64,000 nucleotides of DNA, from assembly GCF_006717095.1 (NCBI RefSeq), contig NZ_VFQE01000002.1, forward strand, positions 124,001-188,000, given 5' to 3'. Of this stretch, positions 17,301-25,050 are shown one piece after another. Position numbers and translations under genes: made by a program. This DNA is from Blastococcus colisei. Lineage in GTDB: Bacteria > Actinomycetota > Actinomycetes > Mycobacteriales > Geodermatophilaceae. The notes under the pieces were generated by a model. The model was given only the letters and a program-made list of their open reading frames with translations, searched no databases and had not been told where the DNA came from. Numbering within the stretch: the first letter of the stretch is position 1; each line of letters starts with the position of its first letter.

Positions 17301-18132
17301 CCCGGCGAACACCCACGTCGACCCGGCACCGGCTCTGCCGTAGGTGCTCCGCGGTCCTCGTCCCCCCGGTATCCCGCCCGTAGGTCCATGGAGGGTGACG
17401 CTAGGGCCGGGTCCTCCAGGTCAGTGGTTACGTCTCCGAGAGGAGGGGTGACATTCGACTGGGCGTCTCGGTCAATGGCACTGACATTCCAGGTACCGCG
17501 GTTGGCAATGGTGGCCGGCGCGCTGGGGTGACCCTCATGCCGCCGCTCATTTACCAATGCCATCCAACAATGACCAGCATGCCACCCCCGAAGATGCCGA
17601 AGAGCCCGCGAGACGCGGCCGGAGCTACCCCTGTCGGTAGCATACGTGCCGTTCTGCAGTAAAGGGAAATTTGCTAGCGATAAGCGTTGGTAGCTAACGG
17701 TTGCGGGCAATCGCAGGCGTCATTTCATTGGCCATTAACAACAGTCGCTGATCATAGGCAGGATGACGACGGGCCGGTTGCTCGTGACGATGACGTCCCG
17801 CTGTGCCGGTGGCACAGACTCACGGGCCTCTCAGTTCGTCCGCACAGGCGGTCCGCCTACGGCGCACACACGAAAGCCAGCCGCTCGACGGCGTCTGATC
17901 AGCCTGCCGAACCTGGCCCCACCGCCCGGACCCGACCACCGCGCTGCACCCCACGGCCGGATGCCAAGGCGCCCGGTCCGATGACCCCTGCCCGCTACAG
18001 GTCTTGACTGGCGAGGCGAAAGCTAGTCCCCACGGCTCAAACGAGGGGACTTCTTCATGCGCCACGGGACTGTCAGACCCTGCTCCTACGGTCGGGAGGT
18101 TGCTATACCGCCGGTTTCAGGCAAGGGGAGAC
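17301..18132. other. 832-nt gene-free stretch within the element
   Basis: No supported gene is seen on either strand; a minus-strand open frame overlaps vapC antisense and looks like shadow sequence. The part from about 17640 to 17770 is clearly AT-richer than the surroundings. Near the end, AGTCCCC (18025-18031) and GGGGACT (18045-18051) form a 7-bp stem with a 13-nt loop followed by TTCTTC, about 80 nt before the Pycsar cyclase. This could be a terminator of an incoming transcript or part of a control region. Confidence 0.5.
18025..18056 (+). terminator. Stem-loop with short T-rich tail ahead of the Pycsar operon
   Basis: AGTCCCC and GGGGACT pair across a 13-nt loop, followed by ttcttc. 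It is positioned to insulate the Pycsar operon from upstream transcription. The stem is modest, so the assignment is tentative. Confidence 0.35.
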
Positions 18133-18834
18133 ATGACGCTGAAGGACGACGTCACTAAGGGCGTTAACGACGTGCTGGCTGCTTCGTGGAAGACCGAGAA
18201 CGCCACCGTCGTGCCCGAGACGGAGGACGTAGCGCTCGCCAACGGGGCGAAGCTGCTCGATGCGACCTACCTCTACGCCGACATGGCCGACTCCACTGGA
18301 CTGGCGCAGGGCTACGACAGCCCGGCCGTGGCCCAGGTGATGCGGGCCTACCTCAACGCGGCGACGCGCATCTTGAACGCCCAGGGAGGCAAGATCCGCT
18401 CGTTCGACGGAGACCGGGTGATGGCCATCTTCATCGGCAACGCCAAGAACACGGACGCAGCCACCGCTGGCCTCAAACTCAACCGGGTGCTCGACGAGAT
18501 CATCAATCCGGCGCTCAAGAAGAAGTGGCCCAGCTTCAAGTGGGTGATGACTCACGGCGTGGGCATCGACACCGGGCAGGCCATGATCGTGCGAGGCGGC
18601 GTGCGTGGACACAACGACCTCGTGTCCATCGGACGGGCACCGAACATTGCCGCCAAGCTCAGCGAGGTCCGCGGCGGCAAGCGGATCAACATCACGTCCG
18701 CCGTCTACAGCAAGCTGAACGCAGGCGCCAAGATCGGCGACAACGGCAACGACATGTGGACGAAGATGGGGACGACCACCTACGGGTCGAACCAGGTCAC
18801 CTACTACGGCTCCAGCTGGCGGAAGGGGCTGTGA
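18133..18834 (+). CDS. pycC: Pycsar pyrimidine nucleotide cyclase
   Basis: 233 residues from ATG 18133 with GGGGAG upstream. It is a lone class III nucleotidyl cyclase domain: metal-binding aspartates in YLYADMADSTGLA (D50) and RSFDGDRVMAIF (D94), GVGIDTGQ, and SIGRAPNIAAKLS with N171 and K175 at the transition-state positions. The short single-domain form and the PycTM-type gene overlapping its end match Pycsar anti-phage systems, where phage infection triggers synthesis of cCMP or cUMP. Which base is used cannot be read safely from the sequence. It would act in the cytosol and signal to the membrane effector encoded next. Confidence 0.85.
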   Translation: MTLKDDVTKGVNDVLAASWKTENATVVPETEDVALANGAKLLDATYLYADMADSTGLAQGYDSPAVAQVMRAYLNAATRILNAQGGKIRSFDGDRVMAIFIGNAKNTDAATAGLKLNRVLDEIINPALKKKWPSFKWVMTHGVGIDTGQAMIVRGGVRGHNDLVSIGRAPNIAAKLSEVRGGKRINITSAVYSKLNAGAKIGDNGNDMWTKMGTTTYGSNQVTYYGSSWRKGL

Positions 18835-19328
18835 CCGCCCCCGACACTCGCGACACCGCCTGGCGCATCCACGCGTCCATCGTGGACTGGACGGGCAAGG
18901 TCGACGCCAAGGCGTCCTTTGCGCTGGCGATCGAGTCTGCTGCTCTCGCCGGGATCGTCACGCTGACCGGCAGCGGGCGCCGGCTGGACGGTCTCTCCGG
19001 CTGGGAAGTCGGTCTCTTCTGGACCGGCATCGCCATCCTGCTGGCCGGCGTCCTATCAGTCATTACCGTGGTGGCACCGCGCCTGCGGTCAACCAAGATG
19101 CCCAGCGAGTGGCAGAACAACTATGTCTACTTCGGGCACCTGATGCACTGGAATCCTGAAGACCTCCAACAAGCTTTCGAGGAAGAGGATCCTGTCCCGG
19201 CGGTGACACGGAACATCGTCGTAATGAGCAAGATCGCCTGGACGAAGCACCGTCGGCTGCAAGCGTCCATGTGGCTCGCCACGTTCGGCGCGGCCCTGGT
19301 GGGTGTCGCCGCCGCGATGAACGGCTGA
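18831..19328 (+). CDS. pycTM: Pycsar transmembrane effector (PycTM / DUF5706-like)
   Basis: 165 residues from a GTG that overlaps the cyclase stop (GTGA), so both are made from one message. WRIHASIVDW...VDAKAS (about 11-29) is the conserved signature of Pycsar membrane effectors; hydrophobic helices lie at about 29-46, 57-82 and 146-164. The central soluble part has PEDLQQAFEE and a basic KHRRLQ segment. In characterised systems the effector binds the cyclic pyrimidine and disrupts the membrane, killing the infected cell. This copy appears intact. Confidence 0.8.
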   Translation: MTAPDTRDTAWRIHASIVDWTGKVDAKASFALAIESAALAGIVTLTGSGRRLDGLSGWEVGLFWTGIAILLAGVLSVITVVAPRLRSTKMPSEWQNNYVYFGHLMHWNPEDLQQAFEEEDPVPAVTRNIVVMSKIAWTKHRRLQASMWLATFGAALVGVAAAMNG

Positions 19329-19331
19329 CCC

Positions 19332-19694
19332 TCAGAGCGGGCGGATCGTCAGGTAGTCGGTCTCGCTCCACTGCTCCACTGCTTCTCGGCGAGCTCGCGC
19401 AAGACATAGCTGTCGCTTCGCAGAGGATGTCCTTGACCGCCTGGTCAGGTTGTTCGTGTCCGGCTCCTGCCGATGCGGCTGTCCATCCATCTCGGCCTTC
19501 TTCTTCGCGCTCCAGGAACGTGGCATCGAGATGCCGTAGATCAGCTCGACGTTGGCGGGGAACTGATAGCACACGGGCACTGTGAGCCGTAGCTCATCGG
19601 CGTAGGCCCGGTAACGCATTACAGCAGGCCGCTGCTTCCACTTATCGGAGCGGGTCTGGCGAGACTTAGCGACCGGGTCAACCTTTATCGTCAT
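19332..19694 (-). pseudogene. RusA-type Holliday junction resolvase, frame-scrambled at the C-terminus
   Basis: The 120-codon frame starts as a normal RusA family protein: a VPVCYQFPANVELIYG strand region, SMPRSWSAKKKAEMDGQPH and the acidic EPDTNNL. After that, family-like sequence continues only in other frames: QAVKDILCE in a second frame, then DSYVLRELAEKQW in a third, before the original frame returns at WSETDYLTIRPL. The pattern fits two 1-nt losses and an 8-bp tandem duplication (ctccactg twice, near 19365-19380), which together restore the frame. The downstream catalytic Asp region is thus out of frame and the enzyme is probably dead. RusA is usually phage-borne. Confidence 0.65.
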
Positions 19695-19811
19695 TCTTGC
19701 TTCTAATTCATCACTTATGTCACGCGACTACTACCCGAACTCGTTGCCCCACGGACTGTCACCGCACCCCCTTACCCTTGGACCTACCGGCCACCGACAG
19801 AGGGAGACAGC

Positions 19812-20525
19812 TTGAGCGACCTGGAGCGGGACATTTTGAACCGCCTGTCCACGCTGCTGAATCATCCGTGGGAGGTTCGCGACGGTCGGGTCGTCCCGGA
19901 CAGCAAGACGGTCTACGACAAACAGGCGGTCAAGCTCGACGCGACCTACCTCTACGCGGACATGGCCGGCTCGACCGAACTGGCTCAGTCCATCGACGCC
20001 GAGGTGGCAGCCAGGGTCATGCGGGTCTACCTGGACATGGCCGTGCGGGTGATCCGCTACAACGAGGGTGACATCCGCAGCTTCGACGGGGACCGCGTCA
20101 TGGGCATCTTCGTCGGCTGGGATAAGGAGAGCCGGGCGGCGAAGGCAGCACTCGGGATCGAGTACTGGCGGGGTTTCCTCGACTACTTACTCCCCACGCG
20201 GCTGGCGGAGGTCAAGGCAATCGGCTGGGAACTCAAGCACGGCGTCGGCATCGACACGGGAGAGGCTCTGTTGGTACGCGCGGGCATCCGCGGCAACGAC
20301 GACCTCATCTCCATCGGCCGGGCACCGAACATAGCGGCCAAACTCAGCGGTCTCCGGGAGGGCTACAGCCTCTACGCCACCGATGACGCCTACTACGGCA
20401 TGGACACGGAGACCTCTTACGAAGACGACGAATACAACCAGCCGAGGTGGACCTGGCTCGGTGAGCGAGACTTCGGGGGTCGCAAGGTCACGGTGTACGG
20501 GTCGAACTACGGCTGGGAGTACTGA
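19812..20525 (+). CDS. pycC: Second Pycsar-type pyrimidine nucleotide cyclase
   Basis: 237 residues from a TTG start preceded by AGGGAG. It is clearly paralogous to the cyclase at 18133, with D50 and D94 in the same positions, FDGDRVMGIF, HGVGIDTGEALLVR and an identical SIGRAPNIAAKLS block; the N-terminal and C-terminal parts diverge. All catalytic residues are present, so it may still be active. The effector gene directly downstream is broken, so the cyclase is either an orphan or serves the intact effector of the first operon. Confidence 0.8.
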   Translation: MSDLERDILNRLSTLLNHPWEVRDGRVVPDSKTVYDKQAVKLDATYLYADMAGSTELAQSIDAEVAARVMRVYLDMAVRVIRYNEGDIRSFDGDRVMGIFVGWDKESRAAKAALGIEYWRGFLDYLLPTRLAEVKAIGWELKHGVGIDTGEALLVRAGIRGNDDLISIGRAPNIAAKLSGLREGYSLYATDDAYYGMDTETSYEDDEYNQPRWTWLGERDFGGRKVTVYGSNYGWEY

Positions 20526-20527
20526 CG

Positions 20528-20702
20528 GTGCTCGACCCGGACGAGCGGGGCCTGGCGCCTCCACGCGGCGATCGTCGACTGGACGGGGAGGGCAGACACC
20601 AAGGCGAGTTTCGCTCTATCTATCGGATCAGACTGTTTTTCATGGTCTGACACGTTTTACGTTGTCTGGCCTCTGTTGAGTCGGCCAGTGATTGCATCGT
20701 AA
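20528..20702 (+). pseudogene. Decayed second Pycsar effector
   Basis: A GTG 2 nt after the cyclase stop opens a frame LDPDER; the family signature AWRLHAAIVDWTG-RADTKASFALSIGS is found in the next frame. Removing one G from the run at 20547-20550 joins them, so a 1-nt insertion broke the frame. Similarity to the intact effector stops near 20630, and unrelated AT-rich sequence runs to a TAA at 20702. All transmembrane helices after the first are missing. The gene cannot make a functional effector. Confidence 0.75.
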
Positions 20703-20733
20703 AGGTAGCTTGTGCGGGTAGACGCTTTTACGA

Positions 20734-20916
20734 CTACTGGCCATCCTCGTTGAGCAGCCGCTCGAGCCGGTCATGGCTTCCGCGGTCGACTGTATAGGCC
20801 TGACCCTTCGCAGTCAGAAGCTGGTATTCCCCACGCTGGGACTTGGTGATCACCAACACGTGATCGGTATTGATCCACAGCTCACCGTTCTGGACCCCGC
20901 ACTGAATGAAGGCCAT
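20734..20916 (-). CDS. Small hypothetical protein, FlbD-like pattern
   Basis: 60 residues from the ATG at 20916 with a purine-rich AAGGGTTGGGAAC upstream. The order of short strands (GELWINTDHVLVITK, EYQLLTAKGQAYTV) resembles the small FlbD-type proteins that carry a single beta-sheet domain, but this is a pattern resemblance only. It is a lone gene between the decayed effector and the LysM gene. Function unknown. Confidence 0.5.
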   Translation of the reverse strand: MAFIQCGVQNGELWINTDHVLVITKSQRGEYQLLTAKGQAYTVDRGSHDRLERLLNEDGQ

Positions 20917-20953
20917 GTTCCCAACCCTTCGCTTTCCGTTATCATGTCTATGA

Positions 20954-21037
20954 ATGCAGGATCATTATGGCATCGCTGGACTCATCGAGCTTGCCGAGCG
21001 CGGCCTGCTGGCCGGCTTCATCCGTGACGAGCTGTGA
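20954..21037 (+). CDS. Possible 27-residue peptide
   Basis: An ATG directly after an in-frame TGA opens a 27-codon frame with balanced composition (GIAGLIELAERGLLAGFIRDEL) and an amphipathic helical look. It is divergent from the 60-residue gene. No clear ribosome site is seen. It could be a genuine small peptide or the tail of a lost gene. Confidence 0.25.
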   Translation: MQDHYGIAGLIELAERGLLAGFIRDEL

Positions 21038-21141
21038 CTTGGGATCTCCGTGCGTCAGGTCCCGCGCCTCATTCATGACCGGCTCGGTCCTCGACCGACT
21101 CGCCGAGCCATCGAGCGCCGGGACGTTGTGTGCCCGTAGGC

Positions 21142-21609
21142 CTACAGAGGAATCCTAAGAATCTGCCCCACCTGGACCTTATTCGGATCTTGAAGGCTGT
21201 TGGCTGCCGTAATCTTCTGGACGTCGGACCCTGTCTCACGAGCGATGGCCGTCAAGGTGTCGCCCTTCACCACCTGATGCAGCTGATATCCGTGCATCCC
21301 TCCAATGACGATTACAGGCACGGATTGCGTGTCGAGGCCTGGATCGCGCTCCCCTGAAGGGTCGTCACCGAACAACTGGAACGTGGCGGGACCGACGTAC
21401 TCCGTGTTGACAGATGCTTTGTGGACGAAGGACTCCATGAGGCCCATCGAGCCGGCCGAGAAGAAGTCCTTGGCGATCTCGTGCTCTCCCGCGAGCAGCC
21501 GCCAGCCGTAGGAAGCTTCGAACGCCGTCCCCATTGCGGCGATCGGCAATGTCCTGCCGACCAGATCGCCCGCCAGAGGCTGCCGAAGCTGGATCCCGTA
21601 CGTGTCCAT
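21142..21609 (-). CDS. Gmad2-like immunoglobulin domain plus LysM protein
   Basis: 155 residues from the ATG at 21609 with a strong AGGAGGG site. Residues about 10-100 fit the Gmad2 immunoglobulin-like domain (LVGRTLPIAAMGTAFEASYGWRLL ... FFSAGSMGLMESF). Residues about 107-155 are a LysM module (YQLHQVVKGDTLTAIARETG, ITAANSLQDPNKVQVGQIL) that binds peptidoglycan or chitin. There is no signal peptide, so it is either cytoplasmic, exported by another route, or released on lysis, as a phage-type product would be. Confidence 0.75.
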   Translation of the reverse strand: MDTYGIQLRQPLAGDLVGRTLPIAAMGTAFEASYGWRLLAGEHEIAKDFFSAGSMGLMESFVHKASVNTEYVGPATFQLFGDDPSGERDPGLDTQSVPVIVIGGMHGYQLHQVVKGDTLTAIARETGSDVQKITAANSLQDPNKVQVGQILRIPL

Positions 21610-22357
21610 TTAAACCCTCCTGTGACTCGAGCGGGCACGCGCTGTAGCGAACCCTGCACTCAGGGTGCCCGCGCTCAGTAGCTCCAAACCACACACTTGC
21701 AACTACGTCTTCCAGCGGTGTGCGGACGGCCTAGAGATGGATCCCTCCCCTGCAGGACGCCCGGCGAGGCAGCTGCTGTGCTGTACGGACGTCGCTGCAG
21801 CGGTTCCCCGGGTGCGATCGCTCTGCGGTGACGGTGACGGCGGAGCCAGGGCTGTCAGACCGATCGAACTCAGTTCTGAGTGGGAGGCGCCTCTGCGCGC
21901 CGGCTATCGCCCCGCCAGCCCGTGCCCCGCCAGCCCTCAGTGCGGGCCAGGGGGTCATCCACCAGCCAGCGACGGCCCGGGCGGCCAGCCGGCTGACTCC
22001 TGGGACACGTCAGCAGGCTCGCTCGGACGTACGGGGGTCCCGGCGGCCCATCGGTCCTCAAGCATCGTGGCGACCAGCCCGCGAATGTCCTCGGGAACGG
22101 CGGCTCGGTCGACCTCGACAGACTCATCTGCCGCACTCCAGGTGTTTCGAACTCAGTCGCGCCGGTCCGCATCGAAGCGTCCCGGTATCCAATGCGCTAC
22201 GACGATGTTCCGGGGTCAGCCAACCGCTGGCGTCCTGTTGGGAATCCCTTGCCGGCACGCAGAACAGACCTGCACGGGGCCGCGAAGATGCCCCCGGCAA
22301 CACCACCTGTTCACTCATGTCGACGCCGAGCGGGGCGGCGCACTGAAGGTGCGAGGG
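21610..22357. other. 748-nt stretch with gene debris
   Basis: No intact gene is supported. On the minus strand one frame, interrupted by stops, gives three coding-like pieces: a Cys-rich CCRGHLRGPVQVCSACRQG segment (22216-22314, with a possible GTG start), NIVVAHWIPGRFDAD, and ADESVEVDRAAVPEDIRGL to the stop at 21955. This looks like one gene broken by nonsense mutations, or pieces of several. The CxxC-containing part suggests a small zinc-binding protein. Confidence 0.35.
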
Positions 22358-22909
22358 TCAGCCAGAAACGGCGACCTTCAGCTTGGTCATGAGCTCGGCA
22401 AACTGACCGTCGTTGCAGCCGATCACATCGCCCACCTGGAACCACTGGAGCACCACCGCCTTCGGCGACCAGTCGGCCGAAGCGACGCCCTTGTGGTGGA
22501 TAATGTCGTGACGGAAACGCCGCAGATCACCGAAAACATCGCTCGTCACGTTATTCAGCTGGACACCGCACAACCCGGCCAGATGCGGACGGTGCACGTC
22601 GTCCCAGCGATGGAATGTCGAGACAATCCACTGCTGCGCCAATGTCACCGGTGTTGGCCCGTGCGGGTCGGCGGCCGTCTCCAGTTCGGAACGCCGAACC
22701 CACAAGTGATGAGTCGGCGACCCCTCCGCATCGGGCGCACTAGCACCGATGAAGATTCTGGGGTCGGGGTTCTCCGTCGACCCACCATGCTGCGCGGTCT
22801 GGTCGGCGAAATGCTGGAGGCCGGCGACTGCGAACTTGGTCGTAACGTAGGTCTGTCGAAGTTCAGCGACGATTCCGCAGTAGTAATCCCGCGCCGGATC
22901 ACCACTCAC
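22358..22909 (-). CDS. Hypothetical protein with an HEPN-like RHDIIH motif
   Basis: 183 residues from a proposed GTG at 22909; upstream sequence in the same frame is Arg/Pro-rich shadow. It begins with a helical region (YYCGIVAELRQTYVTTKFAVAGLQHFADQ) and contains RRFRHDIIHHKG (R133-H138), which fits the R-x4-H motif of HEPN ribonuclease domains; helices before and after it are consistent with that fold. HEPN proteins are common in defence and toxin systems. Placement in an island with Pycsar and vapBC supports such a role. No partner gene (MNT or other) is adjacent. Confidence 0.5.
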   Translation of the reverse strand: MSGDPARDYYCGIVAELRQTYVTTKFAVAGLQHFADQTAQHGGSTENPDPRIFIGASAPDAEGSPTHHLWVRRSELETAADPHGPTPVTLAQQWIVSTFHRWDDVHRPHLAGLCGVQLNNVTSDVFGDLRRFRHDIIHHKGVASADWSPKAVVLQWFQVGDVIGCNDGQFAELMTKLKVAVSG

Positions 22910-23718
22910 GCCAGCAGGGTAACTTAGTCGCGCCTCGGTCGATGATGCCGTAGGCCATCCTCGTCGGGACGACGCCCCCTTGGAGTGAGCTTCCGGCCGA
23001 CGCGGGACCACCCACTGACACGTCCGCCGTCCACTCCCCTGCGCTTCCCACAACCCGCCCGATCCGGCTGGCGCTGGCCGAGGGAAGGGTCGGCCGCAGG
23101 CCGATCCCGAAGGGACGCGAAGCGCCCTTCCCGCGACCGAGGCAGCCGGCACGCTGATCGGGTGGGACGCGCGTCGCCGAAACCTCGGGCGTGCCGACGA
23201 GGGAGCCGGATTCTGTTCCTCAGCCATGGGTCAAGGCAGCCAACCTCACGCCGCGCCGTCACCGGGGCGCCTGCCGCCAGTCCCCATCCAGTCCCCAACA
23301 GGTTCAACAAGACCCATCTGTCTCCGAACGCCACCAACCATGAAAATGCAGGTCGGGCGGCCGATTAACGAAGAGCCGCAGGAGCTCAAGCACGCGGGGG
23401 GAGTTCGCGATGCACTACGACATCCGATCCACATAGCGCCCTGACCTGCGGGACGATCGCCGTCTCGATCGTCGTGCTGACCACCGGCGGAAACGGGCGA
23501 CGGGAGGCAGCAGGCTCGTCCATATAGCCGGCCGCTTGCCACGATTGACCTCCGTCCGGTGACCCCCAGGGGCCGCACGGGTCCGGAGGAAGAGTCGGTC
23601 AGAGGCCCATCGCATGAAGTCGCGCAGCGCCCATCCGGCGAACTCCTGCCGCCGACACGCTGCGGCCGGGCGGAGAGCGGGCATCCCATCGTCAACGCCT
23701 CCCAGGGGGGGCCCACGT
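22910..23718. other. 809-nt stretch without a supported gene
   Basis: Both strands carry only GC-rich open frames of shadow type. A short frame from the ATG at 23340 (MKMQVGRPINEEPQELKHAGG) resembles real coding sequence and its start region resembles that of the ORF at 23719, but it is only 34 codons. Several GC-rich inverted repeats occur around 23080-23150. Confidence 0.4.
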
Positions 23719-23916
23719 ATGAAACTCCAGGTCACCACTACGGGAGGAAAACTGGAGAAGCGGGTGGACACTCCGGTGCAGCTGGGCGCAGCCGCGATCA
23801 CGCCGATCTCCGGCTTCCACAGCGGCGATGGTCCGCCCACAAGTCTCGCCCCCAGCTTCACTGACAGACCTGTGCGCTACACCGTCACCTGGGGCGAGCG
23901 CCGACTCGATCGATGA
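23719..23916 (+). CDS. Small ORF overlapping the integrase start
   Basis: 65 residues beginning MKLQVTTTGGKLEKRVDTPV and ending VRYTVTWGERRLDR. Its TGA overlaps an in-frame ATG of the integrase (ATGA at 23913), which would allow coupled translation. Small genes at this position are often excisionases, but no helix-turn-helix is evident, so no function is assigned. The ribosome site is weak. Confidence 0.35.
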   Translation: MKLQVTTTGGKLEKRVDTPVQLGAAAITPISGFHSGDGPPTSLAPSFTDRPVRYTVTWGERRLDR

Positions 23917-23930
23917 CGAGAGGCAGGACC

Positions 23931-25031
23931 ATGGCCAGCATCTCGAGGTTGCCGAACGGTAAGTACCGGCCGCGGTACCGGGACGAGCGCGGCAAGGAGC
24001 ACGCTCGCCACTTCGACCGCAAGGTTGACGCCCAGCGCTGGCTGGACGAGGTCACCGCGGCCGTGGTCACCGGCACCTACGTCGACCCCGGCGCGGGCCG
24101 GCAGACCTTCGCCGAGTACTACGCCGAGTGGTCGGCCCGCCAGGTGTGGGCGCCCGGCACCGAGAGCGCGATGAGCCTGGCCGCCCGGTCCACAACCTTC
24201 GCCGACGTCCGGATGCGGTCCCTGCGCCGCTCGCACGTCGAGCACTGGGTCAAGAGCATGGTCAGCCGTGGCCTGGCGCCGGGCACCGTGCACACCCGGA
24301 CCAACAACGTCCGCGCCGTCCTGCGCGGCGCCGTCGCCGACCGCGTGATCCCGCGAGACCCGAGCGAAGGCATCGCGCTTCCCCGCCGTCGTCGCGCGGC
24401 CGCCGCCATGGCACTGCCGACACCCGCCCAGATTGGAGCGATCCTCGAGGCCGCCGACGGACCCTTCCGCGCCTTTGTCGGGCTGTGCGCCTTCGCCGGC
24501 CTGCGGCTCGGCGAAGCGGCCGCCGTCCGTGTCGGCGACGTCGACTTCCTCCGCCGCACCCTCACCGTCGCCCGCCAGGTGCAGCGCGCCCCCGGCGGCA
24601 CGATAGAGCTGCGCGCACCCAAGTACGGCAGCGAGCGACAGGTCTACCTCGCCCCGTCATTGGTCGACCTGCTCGCCCGGCACGTCGCCGCCCACTGCCC
24701 GGAGGGCACCTGGCTCTTCACCGGGGACGCCTGCCAGCCACCCCACCAGAACACCGTCGGCCACCGCTGGCGGACGACTCTCGCCGCGGCCGGCCTCAGC
24801 GGCGTCAAGCTGCACGACCTCCGGCACTTCTACGCCTCCGGGCTCATCGCCTCCGGCTGCGACGTCGTCACCGTCCAGCGGGCCCTCGGGCACGCCAGCG
24901 CCACCACGACGCTGAACACCTACAGCCACCTCTGGCCCACCGCGGAGGACCGCACGAGGCGGGCAGCCGAGGAACTTTTCGCGGACAGTTGCGGACTGGG
25001 TGCGGACTCGGCCACCTCGACGAGCCGCTAA
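23931..25031 (+). CDS. Tyrosine-type site-specific recombinase (integrase)
   Basis: 366 residues from the ATG at 23931 (AGGCAGG just upstream; an alternative ATG at 23913 adds six residues). The N-terminal arm-binding domain (SISRLPNGKYRPRYRDERGK) and the SAM-like core-binding domain are followed by a full catalytic domain: R192 in GLRLGE, K231, H295 and R298 in HDLRH, H321 in LGHAS, and the nucleophile Y331 in NTYSHLW. It inserts and excises the element at the 3' end of ychF. The stop lies 24 nt from the right attachment core. Confidence 0.93.
   Translation: MASISRLPNGKYRPRYRDERGKEHARHFDRKVDAQRWLDEVTAAVVTGTYVDPGAGRQTFAEYYAEWSARQVWAPGTESAMSLAARSTTFADVRMRSLRRSHVEHWVKSMVSRGLAPGTVHTRTNNVRAVLRGAVADRVIPRDPSEGIALPRRRRAAAAMALPTPAQIGAILEAADGPFRAFVGLCAFAGLRLGEAAAVRVGDVDFLRRTLTVARQVQRAPGGTIELRAPKYGSERQVYLAPSLVDLLARHVAAHCPEGTWLFTGDACQPPHQNTVGHRWRTTLAAAGLSGVKLHDLRHFYASGLIASGCDVVTVQRALGHASATTTLNTYSHLWPTAEDRTRRAAEELFADSCGLGADSATSTSR
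24989..25007 (+). repeat. Right candidate integrase arm-site pair
   Basis: TTGCGGAC (24989) and GTGCGGAC (25000) reproduce the pair at 16337-16355 with the same 11-bp spacing. They lie inside the last codons of the integrase gene, 48 bp from the right core. A further related TCGCGGAC starts at 24979. Confidence 0.45.
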
Positions 25032-25050
25032 CCTGCGCAAACATCCCCGG

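Noticed and set aside
17009-17710. Minus-strand open frame of 233 codons across vapC and the following gap
   Set aside because: Half of it is antisense to vapC and the other half lacks a ribosome site or family-like sequence.
21665-22927. Plus-strand open frame of 420 codons in the island
   Set aside because: Its composition follows base content, and it is antisense to the HEPN-like gene, whose frame has a natural protein pattern.
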